Shown: positions 51,046 to 59,301 of the stretch, in pieces | Position numbering within the stretch: the stretch's first letter is position 1 | Layout: each line of letters starts with the position of its first letter | Assembly (NCBI RefSeq): GCF_014203395.1 | Contig: NZ_JACHIW010000002.1 | Location: 1,612,001-1,676,000, forward strand | DNA length: 64,000 bases | DNA from: Saccharopolyspora phatthalungensis | Lineage (GTDB): Bacteria; Actinomycetota; Actinomycetes; Mycobacteriales; Pseudonocardiaceae | Direction: 5' to 3' | The notes under the pieces: model-generated | What the model was told of the DNA's origin: nothing | The model's input: the letters and a program-made list of their open reading frames with translations, nothing else | Databases searched by the model: none | Position numbers and translations under genes: made by a program

Positions 51046-53547
51046 ATGGATGAATCGAGCGCCCGCCTGGTGATGCGCGGTGTGACCAAACGTTTTCCCG
51101 GTGTCCTCGCCCTGGACGGGGTCGACTTCGAGGCCCAGGCGGGCGAGATCCACGCGCTCGTCGGCGGCAACGGCGCGGGCAAGTCGACCCTCATGGCAGT
51201 CGCGTCGGGCGCGGTGAAACCGGACAGCGGGCATATCGCGATCGCGGGCCGCCCGCTGGCCGAGATCTCCCCGGTGGCCGCGCGCGAGCAGGGCCTCGCG
51301 ATCGCGTTTCAGCACCCGACATTGCTACCGGACCTCACCGTGACGGAGAACCTCATGCTCGCGGTGCCCGCGGCGAAGCGTCCGCGCTTCGGTGAGGCGA
51401 CGCGGTGGGCGACGGAGAAGTTGCGGGCGATGGGGATGCCGATCGATGCCACCGTCCCGGTTCGCGCGCTCACCCTCGCCGAGAAGCAGGCGGTCGAGAT
51501 CTGCGGCGCGCTCGCGTGCGACCCGAGCGTGGTCATCTTCGACGAGCCGACCGAACCGTTCATGTCCGCCGAGACCGAGCGGCTGTTCGAGCGGATTCGT
51601 GAGCTCGCCGCCCGCGGTGTCGCCGTGGTGTACATCAGCCATCGGCTGCCCGACGTGTTCGCACTCGCCGACCGCATCACGGTCCTGCGCGACGGCCAGA
51701 TCCGCGGCACCTTCAACCGGGCCGAGGTGAGCGAACAGGAGGTCATCACGCGCGTCGCCGGGCGGGAGGTCACCTCGCTGTTCCCCGATCACGCCGCCGA
51801 TCCGGGCGAGCCGGTCCTGCGGGTGGAGGACCTGACATCGGATCGGCTGGGCGGGGTGAGCGTCGCCCTGGCCCGGCGGGAGATCCTTGGTCTGGCCGGC
51901 GTCGAGGGCAACGGGCAGCGCGAATTCATCAGGGCACTGGGCGGTGCCGCGCCGAGCCGGGGGCGGGTGCTGATCGAAGGCCGACCGGTGGATGTGTCGA
52001 GCCCTCGCCGGGCGCGCGAGTCGGGTGTCGTGCTCATGCCCCAGGAACGTCATGTCGAAGGCGTCGCGACCATTCACTCCGTCCGGGAAAACCTGGCCGT
52101 CGCGGCGACCGACCAGACATCGCGCGCCGGAATCATCGCTGTCCAACGCGAAGATCAGCTCGTCGAGCGCGAAGTAGTCGAACTCGGCGTCAAGCTCGCG
52201 TCCCCGGACGTCGCCGTCGGGACGCTTTCCGGAGGCAACCAGCAAAAGGTGGTGCTGGGTCGTTCGCTGCTGTCCGACCCCAAGGTCCTGCTGTGCGACG
52301 AACCCACCCAGGGCATCGACGTCGGCGTCCGCTCCGACATCTACCACCGGCTGCGGGACACGGCGGACGGCGGCGTGCCCGTCGTCGTGCTCAGCTCCGA
52401 CAACGTGGAACTCGCCGGCCTGTGCGACCGCGTCCTGGTCTTCTCGAAGGGCCGGGTGGTCGCCGAACTGGTCGGCGACGGGATCACCGATAACGCGATC
52501 ACCGAGGCCGCCCTGACCAGTTCGTCGGCCGAGCAAGCGGAGCGGGCCCCGGCGCGGGAGAAAGCACCGGGACGCCGCTGGCGAAAGCTCCTGTCCAGCG
52601 AGCAAGGACCGAGCGCTTTCCTGATCGCCGCCATCATCGCGCTGACCATCGTCGGGGCCGCACAGAACGAGCGGTTCCTGTCCAGTTTCAACATCGCCAG
52701 CATGCTGGAGCTCCTGGGCCCGCTGCTGTTCCTGTCCGCGGGTCAACTGATCGTGATGTTGACGGGCGGAATCGATCTCTCGGTCGGGCCGCTGTGCGGA
52801 GCGCTCGTCGTCGTCGCGTCCTTCTATGTCACTGACGACTACGCCGTGGGCTGGTGGGTCCTGGGGTTCGTGATGATGGTGTTGGTAGCCGGTGGAATCG
52901 GCTTGGTGAACGGCAGCTTGGTGAAGTTCGCCCGCGTCACGCCCGTGGTGGCCACGCTCGTGACCTATATGGCACTGCAGGGCTTTTCGCTGTTCATGCG
53001 CGACGTTCCCGGCGGTTTGATCGCCGAACCGGTAACCTCGCTGCTCAAGGTCAAGATCGGCCCCGTCCCGTGGCCCGTGATCGCCGGGGTGGTCCTTCTG
53101 CTCGTTCTCGAACTCGCGTCGCGCCGCACGATGGCCGGTTTGTGCCTGCGTGGCACTGGTTCCGCCGACCAGGCCGCGTACAAGCGGGGCATCCCCGTCA
53201 CTCGCGTCTACGTGCTGGCTTACGTAGCGGGCTCGGTGTGCACGCTGTTCGGCGCGTTCTTGCTGGCGGCACAGACCGGCATCGGTGACCCGACCGCCGG
53301 TATCTCCTACACCCTCGCCAGCATCACCGCGGTGGTCCTTGGTGGTGCCTCCATTTTCGGCGGTCGTGGGAGCTTCATCGGGGTTGTCTTCGGGGTCCTG
53401 TTGCTTCAGGTGACACAGAACACCGCCGCGTTCGCCGGTCTCTCCCAGGCTTGGCAGTACTGGCTTCCCGGGCTGATGGCACTGGTCGCGACCGGACTGT
53501 TCGCCCAGGTACAACACCGCAGCAAGCCTTCCGCGCTGTCGCGCTGA
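51046..53547 (+). CDS. Fused ABC ATPase-permease (RbsA-RbsC type)
   Basis: 833 residues from ATG 51046. Residues 1-500 are a double ATPase as in RbsA: first Walker A GGNGAGKSTLMA, Walker B VVIFDEPTEPF, a weak first signature (TLAEKQAVEI), second half with EGNGQREF in place of Walker A, signature LSGGNQQKVVLGR and VLLCDEPTQGIDVG. After a linker (APAREKAPGRRW) the last 310 residues are an RbsC-like permease: FLSAGQLIVMLTGGIDLSVG, RVTPVVATLVTYMALQG, YTLASITAVVLGGASIFGGRG. ATPase and permease are normally separate chains, so this is a natural fusion. With the separate permease it would make a heterodimeric channel. Confidence 0.92.
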   Translation: MDESSARLVMRGVTKRFPGVLALDGVDFEAQAGEIHALVGGNGAGKSTLMAVASGAVKPDSGHIAIAGRPLAEISPVAAREQGLAIAFQHPTLLPDLTVTENLMLAVPAAKRPRFGEATRWATEKLRAMGMPIDATVPVRALTLAEKQAVEICGALACDPSVVIFDEPTEPFMSAETERLFERIRELAARGVAVVYISHRLPDVFALADRITVLRDGQIRGTFNRAEVSEQEVITRVAGREVTSLFPDHAADPGEPVLRVEDLTSDRLGGVSVALARREILGLAGVEGNGQREFIRALGGAAPSRGRVLIEGRPVDVSSPRRARESGVVLMPQERHVEGVATIHSVRENLAVAATDQTSRAGIIAVQREDQLVEREVVELGVKLASPDVAVGTLSGGNQQKVVLGRSLLSDPKVLLCDEPTQGIDVGVRSDIYHRLRDTADGGVPVVVLSSDNVELAGLCDRVLVFSKGRVVAELVGDGITDNAITEAALTSSSAEQAERAPAREKAPGRRWRKLLSSEQGPSAFLIAAIIALTIVGAAQNERFLSSFNIASMLELLGPLLFLSAGQLIVMLTGGIDLSVGPLCGALVVVASFYVTDDYAVGWWVLGFVMMVLVAGGIGLVNGSLVKFARVTPVVATLVTYMALQGFSLFMRDVPGGLIAEPVTSLLKVKIGPVPWPVIAGVVLLLVLELASRRTMAGLCLRGTGSADQAAYKRGIPVTRVYVLAYVAGSVCTLFGAFLLAAQTGIGDPTAGISYTLASITAVVLGGASIFGGRGSFIGVVFGVLLLQVTQNTAAFAGLSQAWQYWLPGLMALVATGLFAQVQHRSKPSALSR

Positions 53548-53616
53548 GCACAGCCCGGAGAAAACCGTCAAGCGGTCCGAGACTGGGGCTTGAGGTTGCC
53601 CGCCCGGCAGGGTTGG

Positions 53617-53634
53617 CGATTTCGCGCGAAATCG
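53617..53634. repeat. 18-bp palindrome, first copy
   Basis: CGATTTCGCGCGAAATCG, perfectly self-complementary. It lies in the gap after the ABC operon. A second identical copy is 42 bp further on and a worn copy of the unit is at 33.9 kb. Confidence 0.7.
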
Positions 53635-53658
53635 GCGGTCCTCGTGCGGAGCCGACGG

Positions 53659-53676
53659 CGATTTCGCGCGAAATCG
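53659..53676. repeat. 18-bp palindrome, second copy
   Basis: CGATTTCGCGCGAAATCG again, 42 bp from the first. The two could fold as hairpins between the convergent ABC and fascin-like genes and act as a transcription block, or they may be regulator sites. Confidence 0.7.
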
Positions 53677-53723
53677 GCGTTCCCCAGGGCAACCCGATCC
53701 CAGTGGTGATTGACCGGGTGCGG

Positions 53724-54323
53724 TCAGCTCCAGGCGAAGTTTTCCCAGGCGTCGACCCGGTCCGCTCGGGCACGGAAGGTGCCGTTGCCGTTTCCGCTCC
53801 AGTTCAATTCGGCACTCACGTACTTGCCGTTAGCGGTCGATCGGATGGACACACAGTCCTGGCCGCAGTTGCCGAAGGAGAACTGTTCCCAGGCGTCGAC
53901 CCGGTCCGCTCGGGCACGGAGGGTCCCGTTGCCGTTTCCGCTCCAGTTCAATTCGGCGCTCACGTACTTGCCGTTGGCCTCGGACCGGATCGTGGAAGCC
54001 AACCCGTTCTGGCAGATGGTGAACCTCTCCCAGGCGTCGACCCGGTCCGCTCGGGCACGCAGGGTCCCGTAGCCGTTTCCGCCCCAGTTCAATTCCGCAC
54101 TCACGTACCTGTTATTGGCCCAGGACCTGATGCTCACGTTGCTCTGGCAGGCGGGTTTGGCGGCTCGTTGGAGTTTGCCGACCGCTTCATTGAGGCTCTG
54201 CGTTGCCACCACCGTTTCCTCGACCGCAGGAGAGGCAGCGGCGGTCGCGGTGGTGATGGCCAGGGCAGTGGTCACCAGGACCAGCGTGGTCCTGGTCAGT
54301 TGACGAAGAGAAAACCTGTCCAT
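53724..54323 (-). CDS. Secreted fascin-like beta-trefoil protein
   Basis: 199 residues from ATG 54323, behind AGGAGG. A signal peptide (RTTLVLVTTALAITTATAAA) precedes a short helix and three repeats of about 48 residues, each like VSIRSTANGKYVSAELNWSG, NGNGTLRARADRVDAWEQF. This is the fascin/actin-cross-linking beta-trefoil type, in bacteria usually a carbohydrate-binding or unknown extracellular module. Three repeats make exactly one trefoil. The repeats are nearly identical in DNA as well. The longer upstream ORF is not supported. Confidence 0.82.
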   Translation of the reverse strand: MDRFSLRQLTRTTLVLVTTALAITTATAAASPAVEETVVATQSLNEAVGKLQRAAKPACQSNVSIRSWANNRYVSAELNWGGNGYGTLRARADRVDAWERFTICQNGLASTIRSEANGKYVSAELNWSGNGNGTLRARADRVDAWEQFSFGNCGQDCVSIRSTANGKYVSAELNWSGNGNGTFRARADRVDAWENFAWS

Positions 54324-54825
54324 GAACGTGGTGCCTCCTGTGTCACAAGCGGGGGCCGGGACCGGCCCCCTGGCTTTCTTTCGGTCACGCGAGGTGGGCG
54401 GCCGAGAAAGTTCACTACGGCGGGTGCCACCCATACCCCGCTTCGGCTGCCGCCGGCCCCAGTCCGACAGGTCGTCGGGTCCCGGTCGGGTGCAAATCCC
54501 CAGAAGTGGCGCTTTCGGGTTCTGCCAACAGGCTGGATGACGCCGGGTCGGGTGATTTTCGCGGTCATGGCCGTATTGGGGGCTTGTGTTTGCGCTCGGG
54601 TACAGCCCCAACGCGCAGCGATCTTCACCAGGTCACACCGATCGCGCCTTGGCAGCGCCCCGTGTCACTGTCGAGTCATCCAACGGTCACCACCGACTGC
54701 GACTCTTTCCCTACCGCGAAGAACAACCCCGCGGGCGACAGACAGGCGAAACCTGGCGTCTCTGGGAACCGTGACTGCGGCTACGAGAAATTCAGTGCAC
54801 CGACTGCGAACGAGAGGTAAGGAAA
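54324..54825. other. Intergenic stretch between divergent secreted-protein genes
   Basis: About 500 bases with no supported gene. Plus-strand ORFs here are extensions of antisense reading. It should contain both promoters. No repeat or riboswitch-like element was recognised. Confidence 0.45.
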
Positions 54826-55251
54826 ATGCAGATGCTTCGTTACCTGAGCCGAGCGCTCCCGCTGCTGGGGGCGTTGGTGCTGCTGGGGCCTGCGGCTACC
54901 GCAGCGCAGGCGACGCCGAGCCCGATCCAGACGAAAGGAAAAGATGGCGGAGCGGTGACACTCGACGACAATCCCGGCGGGAAGGCCATCTTCTGGCACG
55001 ACGGTGACCTCTTCGAGGTATGCGACATGCAGGCCGATGGACTGCGAGCCTGGGGAGCCCTGAGTTGGCGCGATTCCCATGGGCGTCACGCTGTACAAAG
55101 CGAGGACACCAACGGCTCGCACCCGGTTGACCGGTGTGCGTTCAAGAAGGTGAACATTCCCGAAGGAAAGACCGTCACGGTCGAGGCTTGCCTGAAAAAC
55201 GGCCCGAACGGCGAGCGAAGGTTCTGCTTTAGCGGAAAGGCAATCGCTTGA
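54826..55251 (+). CDS. Small secreted protein, unknown
   Basis: 141 residues, start ATG 54826 after AAGGAAA (or the ATG two codons on). Signal peptide YLSRALPLLGALVLLGPAATAAQA. The mature part has GGAVTLDDNPGGKAIFWHDG, CDMQADGLRAWGALSWRDSH and a cysteine at DRCAFKK, ACLKNGPNGERRFCF; four Cys suggest two disulfides. It resembles small exported proteins common in Streptomyces-like bacteria but I cannot name a family. Divergent from the fascin-like gene. Confidence 0.72.
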   Translation: MQMLRYLSRALPLLGALVLLGPAATAAQATPSPIQTKGKDGGAVTLDDNPGGKAIFWHDGDLFEVCDMQADGLRAWGALSWRDSHGRHAVQSEDTNGSHPVDRCAFKKVNIPEGKTVTVEACLKNGPNGERRFCFSGKAIA

Positions 55252-55558
55252 GACCTTATCCCATTTGGCATGTTTGCGTGAACGCGCAAACTTGGCCCGC
55301 GAAAACCTTGTTGACTTGGAGAAACGACCAAAAGAGTCAGTATTTATGGAGGCCGCTTTGTCTGACGGATTTTACGCAACGCCCGAAGCCCTACGGTTGG
55401 TCTTGCGCGTCCGCCCAGGCCGTTGCCAGCCGGAACCGCCAGGTTGCGTCGGGACCAAACCGGGTAGTCGAAAGGCACGCCCACCGGCGGCTACCCGTCA
55501 GCGGGCTAGTGGCTGGGCACTTTGGCGATCGTGGACACGACGGAGAGGAGCCTGAGCG
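55252..55558. other. Stretch without a confident gene
   Basis: About 300 bases, locally less GC-rich. A plus frame reads LRERANLARENLVDLEKRPK and on to MEAALSDGFYATPEALRLVL, which has some coding character, then becomes Arg/Pro-rich and unlikely. It could be a small gene fragment. Nothing else seen. Confidence 0.3.
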
Positions 55559-55852
55559 ATGGCGACGCACACCCAACACACCGAACACGAGCACGTTCAT
55601 GGTGAGGGTTGCGGCCACGTCGCGGTACCGCACCAGGACCACGTTGACTACGTACACGACGGCCACCTGCATCGCGTGCACGACGACCACTACGACGAGT
55701 GCGAAACACACGAGCACGCCACGCACGAGCAACATGATCACGTTCACGGCGATGGCTGCGGTCACGTCGCCGTTCCCCATGGCGACCATGTCGACTACAT
55801 ACATGACAAGTGCCGCCACGCAAGCCACGAAGGCCACTACGACGAACACTGA
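55559..55852 (+). CDS. His-rich metal-binding protein
   Basis: 97 residues with 27 or so histidines. Two near-identical units occur, HVHGEGCGHVAVPHQDHVDY (with VHDGHLH after it) and HVHGDGCGHVAVPHGDHVDY (with IHDKCRH), each rich in His, Asp, Glu and one Cys. Such proteins probably bind zinc, nickel or copper in the cytoplasm as a buffer or chaperone; no transporter or regulator of metal is next to it. The pattern GCGHxAVPHGDHVDY is one I have seen in many bacterial small proteins without known function. Confidence 0.75.
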   Translation: MATHTQHTEHEHVHGEGCGHVAVPHQDHVDYVHDGHLHRVHDDHYDECETHEHATHEQHDHVHGDGCGHVAVPHGDHVDYIHDKCRHASHEGHYDEH

Positions 55853-56101
55853 TGGACCGCCGTCCTTCACGGTGCCCACATCCAGATGCGCGACGTCCGC
55901 GCCTGTGGGCGGTACACCCAGGACGACGTCGGGTCAGTGGCCAGGAGCTCGGCAGCAGGTTCGTGGTCATGCGGCGTACTGCATTGTGCGGATGCGCATG
56001 AGCTCGCCCCCGACGTGGTACCCCTCATTCAAGAGGAGGTGTCGTCGGCCGGGAAGACGTCGGTTTCTCGGCAGGCTGCGGTAAGGCGGTAAGGAGGGAC
56101 C

Positions 56102-56554
56102 ATGGCTACTAGGCAGCGGAGGTCGACGGGCCGCAAGGCGACGACCAGCCGGCGGGAAACAACGGGACGCGAACCCACAACCACCCGCCGGAGAACCACA
56201 ACCCCAGAACCCACGACCACCCGCCGGAGAACCACAACGCCCGAACCCACGACCACCCGCGAGGCGACGACGGTAAACCTGCCGGGCGTGACTGCCGAGT
56301 TCCACCAGCCCGATCACTACATTCCTACGCGTGAGGATCTCTCGGGCGTGGTCAACACCGTACGGAGCCGTCTGCCTTCTCCGCAGACGGTGGCCTATTA
56401 CGGGGGGCTGGGGACGTTGGCGGCGCTGTCAGTGATCGAGTGGCCGGTGGCGGTGGCGATCGGCGTGGGCACCGCGATTGCACAGCGCGCCGGGGCCCGC
56501 GAGGGCAAATCGGGTTCCTCAGGCGGACGGCGAACGGCGGAGCAGTCGAGCTAG
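56102..56554 (+). CDS. Thr/Arg/Pro-rich protein with a membrane segment
   Basis: 150 residues from ATG 56102, behind AAGGAGGG. The first 55 residues are low complexity, repeating TTTRRRTTTPEP, due to a tandem DNA repeat. After that comes TAEFHQPDHYIPTREDLSGV and a hydrophobic helix YYGGLGTLAALSVIEWPVAVAIGVGTAIAQ. The build, basic disordered tail plus one or two membrane helices, occurs in actinomycete proteins of unknown job. The repeat number probably varies between strains. Confidence 0.65.
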   Translation: MATRQRRSTGRKATTSRRETTGREPTTTRRRTTTPEPTTTRRRTTTPEPTTTREATTVNLPGVTAEFHQPDHYIPTREDLSGVVNTVRSRLPSPQTVAYYGGLGTLAALSVIEWPVAVAIGVGTAIAQRAGAREGKSGSSGGRRTAEQSS

Positions 56555-56577
56555 CTCCGTGCCTGAGCGAGCGGCCT

Positions 56578-56632
56578 CCGGAACCCTTTCGAACCGCGCG
56601 GAAACGCGCGGAACCGCGCGGAACCGCACCAC
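56578..56632. repeat. Short GC-rich repeat before the cupin gene
   Basis: GGAAC/AACCGCGC units recur (CGCGCGGAACCGCGCGGAAC and neighbours). It lies in the 200-base gap between the Thr/Arg-rich gene and the cupin gene. No role proposed. Confidence 0.4.
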
Positions 56633-56758
56633 GATTACACCAACCGGAAATCAGCCGATCGTTCCGCAACAAATCACCGATCAGTCGATCTTGCGGAATG
56701 GCAATTCTCGGCAGAATCGACTCGCCCGACGAGACAACAGGGAAGGCGAATCGATCCC

Positions 56759-57403
56759 ATGAGCGAGACCGACGACCTGAACACGACCGGCGACACCGGG
56801 CTATCCGCCAGTAGTGCGGCCACCGAGAGTGCGACCAGCGCAGAATCCGGTGCTGCCGCCGCGGGGACCGACCCACGGCTGAACCCGAGCCCGCACCTTT
56901 TCAAGCTGAGGGCGAGCGAGCCGACGATCTTCGACGGCGGCACCCTGCAAGGCGCGCACGAGCAGAACTTCCCTGTCCTGCGCGGCCAGCAGGGATCGGT
57001 GTACTTCGTACGCTTGGAGGTCGGCGGCATTCGCGAAGCGCACTGGCACCCGACCGCCTGGGAACTGAACTACATCATTGCCGGCAAGGCCAAATGGACG
57101 ATTCTCGGTACGCACCCGGATGGGGCTTACCACAACGACGCCTTCGAAGCCGACGAAGGCGATCTCGTCTTCGCGCCGCAGGGGTTCTTCCACTACTTCG
57201 AAAACGCCAGCGCCACCAAGGCACTCGACGTGCTGGTCATCTTCAACACCAGTACCACGGAACCGAACGACGACATCGGCATCGTGGGAACGCTGAACTC
57301 GCTACCCCGCGACGTCCTCGCCGCCACGTTCGGCGTCCCGGTTTCCGCGTTCGACGGGGTGCCCACCGAGATCAAGCCGGTCGTAATCACGAGGCGCAAG
57401 TAG
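56759..57403 (+). CDS. Cupin-domain protein (germin/oxalate decarboxylase type)
   Basis: 214 residues from ATG 56759. The first 35 residues are Ser/Ala/Thr-rich and disordered. The cupin barrel has motif 1 REAHWHPTAWELNYIIAGKA (metal His, His, Glu) and motif 2 with GDLVFAPQGFFHYFENAS (His). Similar single-cupin proteins bind manganese or iron; bicupin relatives are oxalate decarboxylases. No signal peptide. A strong hairpin just downstream ends the transcript. Confidence 0.85.
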   Translation: MSETDDLNTTGDTGLSASSAATESATSAESGAAAAGTDPRLNPSPHLFKLRASEPTIFDGGTLQGAHEQNFPVLRGQQGSVYFVRLEVGGIREAHWHPTAWELNYIIAGKAKWTILGTHPDGAYHNDAFEADEGDLVFAPQGFFHYFENASATKALDVLVIFNTSTTEPNDDIGIVGTLNSLPRDVLAATFGVPVSAFDGVPTEIKPVVITRRK

Positions 57404-57409
57404 GAACCG

Positions 57410-57459
57410 CACCATTCCGGCGGACCCCGGCACCGAAGCCATGTCACGCCGGAATGGTG
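57410..57459. terminator. Bidirectional terminator hairpin
   Basis: CACCATTCCGGCG at 57410-57422 pairs perfectly with CGCCGGAATGGTG at 57447-57459. It lies between the convergent cupin gene and the caspase-system operon and can serve both strands. Confidence 0.75.
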
Positions 57460-57506
57460 GTCTCGATCCCACGCTGTTCAAGACGTTGCTCACCGTGACT
57501 CCTGGT

Positions 57507-58172
57507 TCAACCCTGTCTGGTCTGCCGGCGCGGTAGGTCCACATACGCCGCACCGTGCGCAACCAAGACCTGGAGTGTCGCTACCGAGCGGGCCAGGTTG
57601 CGCCGGACGTCGGTGCGGTCGGGATCGGTCGAACCGGCCTTGCGCCATGACTCCGCACTCAGCTCGCAGCAGTTCCACAGCGTGTCGCTGATATGTCCCC
57701 ATTGCCACAGCTGGAAGTCTTCGGCCGACAGCGTCAGCACCGGTGGTCGGCCCGGCAAACCCACGCCGAAGACGAACGGATCTCCAACGGGGTTGCCCAA
57801 CCCGAACAGCAGGGACTGGAAGCGGTATGCGCGGGCGAACGTCTCGGCGCCGTTGGGCCCCTGCCCGAGCTCGACGACAGCCCCGCGCTCGATGAGGCGG
57901 CCCAAGGACTTTCGCACCGCGCGCTGGCCAAGTTTCGTTGCACCGCTGTCGACAAGGTGCCGCTTTGTCCACCGCTGGCCACGAACCAGGCCCGCCGGAC
58001 CGTGGCACAGTGCCCATGTCTCGAATTCCTGTTGGGTCATCCGGACGGAGTCCCAGCCGACCCGAATGATGTGGTGCTGTAGCTCGGCGCCCAGGCCCGG
58101 GTAGAACGGCCCCATGTAGTGGCCGACGGGAACGACCTGCGTGTCGGCATCGGTTCTCCGGCCGATGATCAT
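57507..58172 (-). CDS. Caspase-system module protein C (unknown family)
   Basis: 221 residues. It shares a pattern with three neighbours: VVPVGHYMGPF near the start, a first helical part with TQQEFETWALCHG, a winged-helix-like part (LGQRAVRKSLGRLIERGAVV), then FQSLLFGLGNP, a beta part, LWQWGHISDTLWNCCELSAE and a final helix LQVLVAHGAAYVDLP. No catalytic motif is obvious. It is last in the operon; its start overlaps the stop of the preceding homologous gene. I take it as an adaptor or effector-associated module of the caspase system. Confidence 0.7.
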   Translation of the reverse strand: MIIGRRTDADTQVVPVGHYMGPFYPGLGAELQHHIIRVGWDSVRMTQQEFETWALCHGPAGLVRGQRWTKRHLVDSGATKLGQRAVRKSLGRLIERGAVVELGQGPNGAETFARAYRFQSLLFGLGNPVGDPFVFGVGLPGRPPVLTLSAEDFQLWQWGHISDTLWNCCELSAESWRKAGSTDPDRTDVRRNLARSVATLQVLVAHGAAYVDLPRRQTRQG

Positions 58173-58738
58173 TCCCTCAATCCTCGATCAAGGTACGCCG
58201 CGTGTTCCGCGAGAATGTCGTGCAACGCCGCGAGAAGACGCCTGAGCAGCAGTTCGGGCACGCTCTCGGCTGGATTGTCGATCCCGACGCGCTGAGCGGT
58301 TGCGGTGGCTCCGCGCACCGCGACCCAGAGATTCGGGTCCATATGCCCCCATTCCCACAGGTCGTAGAGCGGGGCGGGCAGTTCGACGGCGGGGTCGCCG
58401 ATGGTGCCTATCGAATAGGCCGTCGGCACCTCCGGTGTGTTGCCGAGGCCGAGCATGCTCGGCACAAGCCGGTGCTTCAGGGCGAACGTACGCTGTGCGG
58501 AGGGATTTTCAGCTACCTTGAACAGGATTCCGCGTTCCAGCAACGACGATACGACGCCGGACTCCGCCGCCCTGACGGCCTGCCCGCCGTCCCTGTCGTG
58601 CATGGCCAGCCATACTCGATGCTCTTCGTCGGTGAGGGTGAGCAGGCTGGCGCCGAGTCTGATCTCCTGGACCAAGTCCGTCCCGCGACGGATTTTTCCC
58701 TGGTAGTGCCCGATGGGAAAGATGAGGGTCTCAGCCAC
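58169..58738 (-). CDS. Caspase-system module protein B (unknown family)
   Basis: 189 residues from GTG 58738, which overlaps the stop of the TPR-like gene by eight bases and has GGAG seven bases upstream. The shared module is clear: LIFPIGHYQGKI, EIRLGASLLTLTDEEHRVWL, a winged-helix-like SGVVSSLLERGILFKV, LVPSMLGLGNTPEVPTAYSIG, YDLWEWGHMDPNLWVAVRGA and LHDILAEHAAYLDRG. It is closest to the C-terminal module of the caspase-like protein (IRLGS, LLGLGNT, YRIG). It has no membrane segment. Confidence 0.72.
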   Translation of the reverse strand: MAETLIFPIGHYQGKIRRGTDLVQEIRLGASLLTLTDEEHRVWLAMHDRDGGQAVRAAESGVVSSLLERGILFKVAENPSAQRTFALKHRLVPSMLGLGNTPEVPTAYSIGTIGDPAVELPAPLYDLWEWGHMDPNLWVAVRGATATAQRVGIDNPAESVPELLLRRLLAALHDILAEHAAYLDRGLRE

Positions 58739-59222
58739 CTTCGATCTCCCGGAGCAGCATTTGCAGGTCGCGCCGCGACTCCTTCGTCCGCGGATGGTCG
58801 TGCCCCAGGGCCCGTGTGCGGCATTCGACGTTGAGCTTGCCGGTGCGCAGCGCGTCGGCCAACTGCCCGACGTCGCGTTGCGTCCTGGCGAGAACCTGCC
58901 GCCATTCCATCGTAATCGGGTCATCCTGCCCTGCGACCCGTTCGAGATCCGCGACCAAGGTTCGCAACTCGGGCAGCGCCTTCCTGGGGTCGTTCGCCCG
59001 TAGCCGTGCATGGATGCGTTGGGCACGTAGCTTGCTTCCGCGCCAATTCGCATAGCCCAAGATCGCGGTGACCGCCAAGGTCGCCGCCGCGGCCAGGCCG
59101 ATATAGACGAGTGTGGGCGGCACGATGCCTTCAGGCAGGAACACCCCGACGATCCCCACCAGGCCCGCAATCGCCATGACTGCGATGCCAACACCGCCCA
59201 CGGTGTTTCGCGTCGTACTCAT
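58731..59222 (-). CDS. Membrane protein with TPR-like tail, part of the caspase locus
   Basis: 163 residues. Two membrane helices at the start (VGIAVMAIAGLVGIVGVFLP and VYIGLAAAATLAVTAILGYA), then a cytoplasmic helical part with TPR-like spacing (ALPELRTLVADLERVAGQDD, VLARTQRDVGQLADALRTGK, ALGHDHPRTKESRRDLQMLL). The ALGxDHPxT motif is typical of tetratricopeptide repeats in bacterial NB-ARC/TPR proteins. It is placed between module proteins D and B and overlaps the latter, so it belongs to the same operon. It may hold the complex at the membrane. Confidence 0.7.
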   Translation of the reverse strand: MSTTRNTVGGVGIAVMAIAGLVGIVGVFLPEGIVPPTLVYIGLAAAATLAVTAILGYANWRGSKLRAQRIHARLRANDPRKALPELRTLVADLERVAGQDDPITMEWRQVLARTQRDVGQLADALRTGKLNVECRTRALGHDHPRTKESRRDLQMLLREIEGG

Positions 59223-59301
59223 TCGGGCGCCTCATTCATGAGTCGGGTTTGGGGCTACATCCTGCACAGACGTCGCCGTGGCCGGTTGCGTTCCGACTTC
59301 G

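Noticed and set aside
51325..53571. 748-codon minus-strand ORF opposite the fused ABC protein
   Set aside because: Shadow of the RbsA-RbsC fusion, with no recognisable domain.
53617..53676. CRISPR-like array
   Set aside because: Only two palindrome copies with one short spacer and no cas genes anywhere in the window.
53451..55007. 518-codon plus ORF with repeated segments
   Set aside because: The repeats are the antisense of the fascin-like trefoil repeats; the secreted minus-strand protein explains them.
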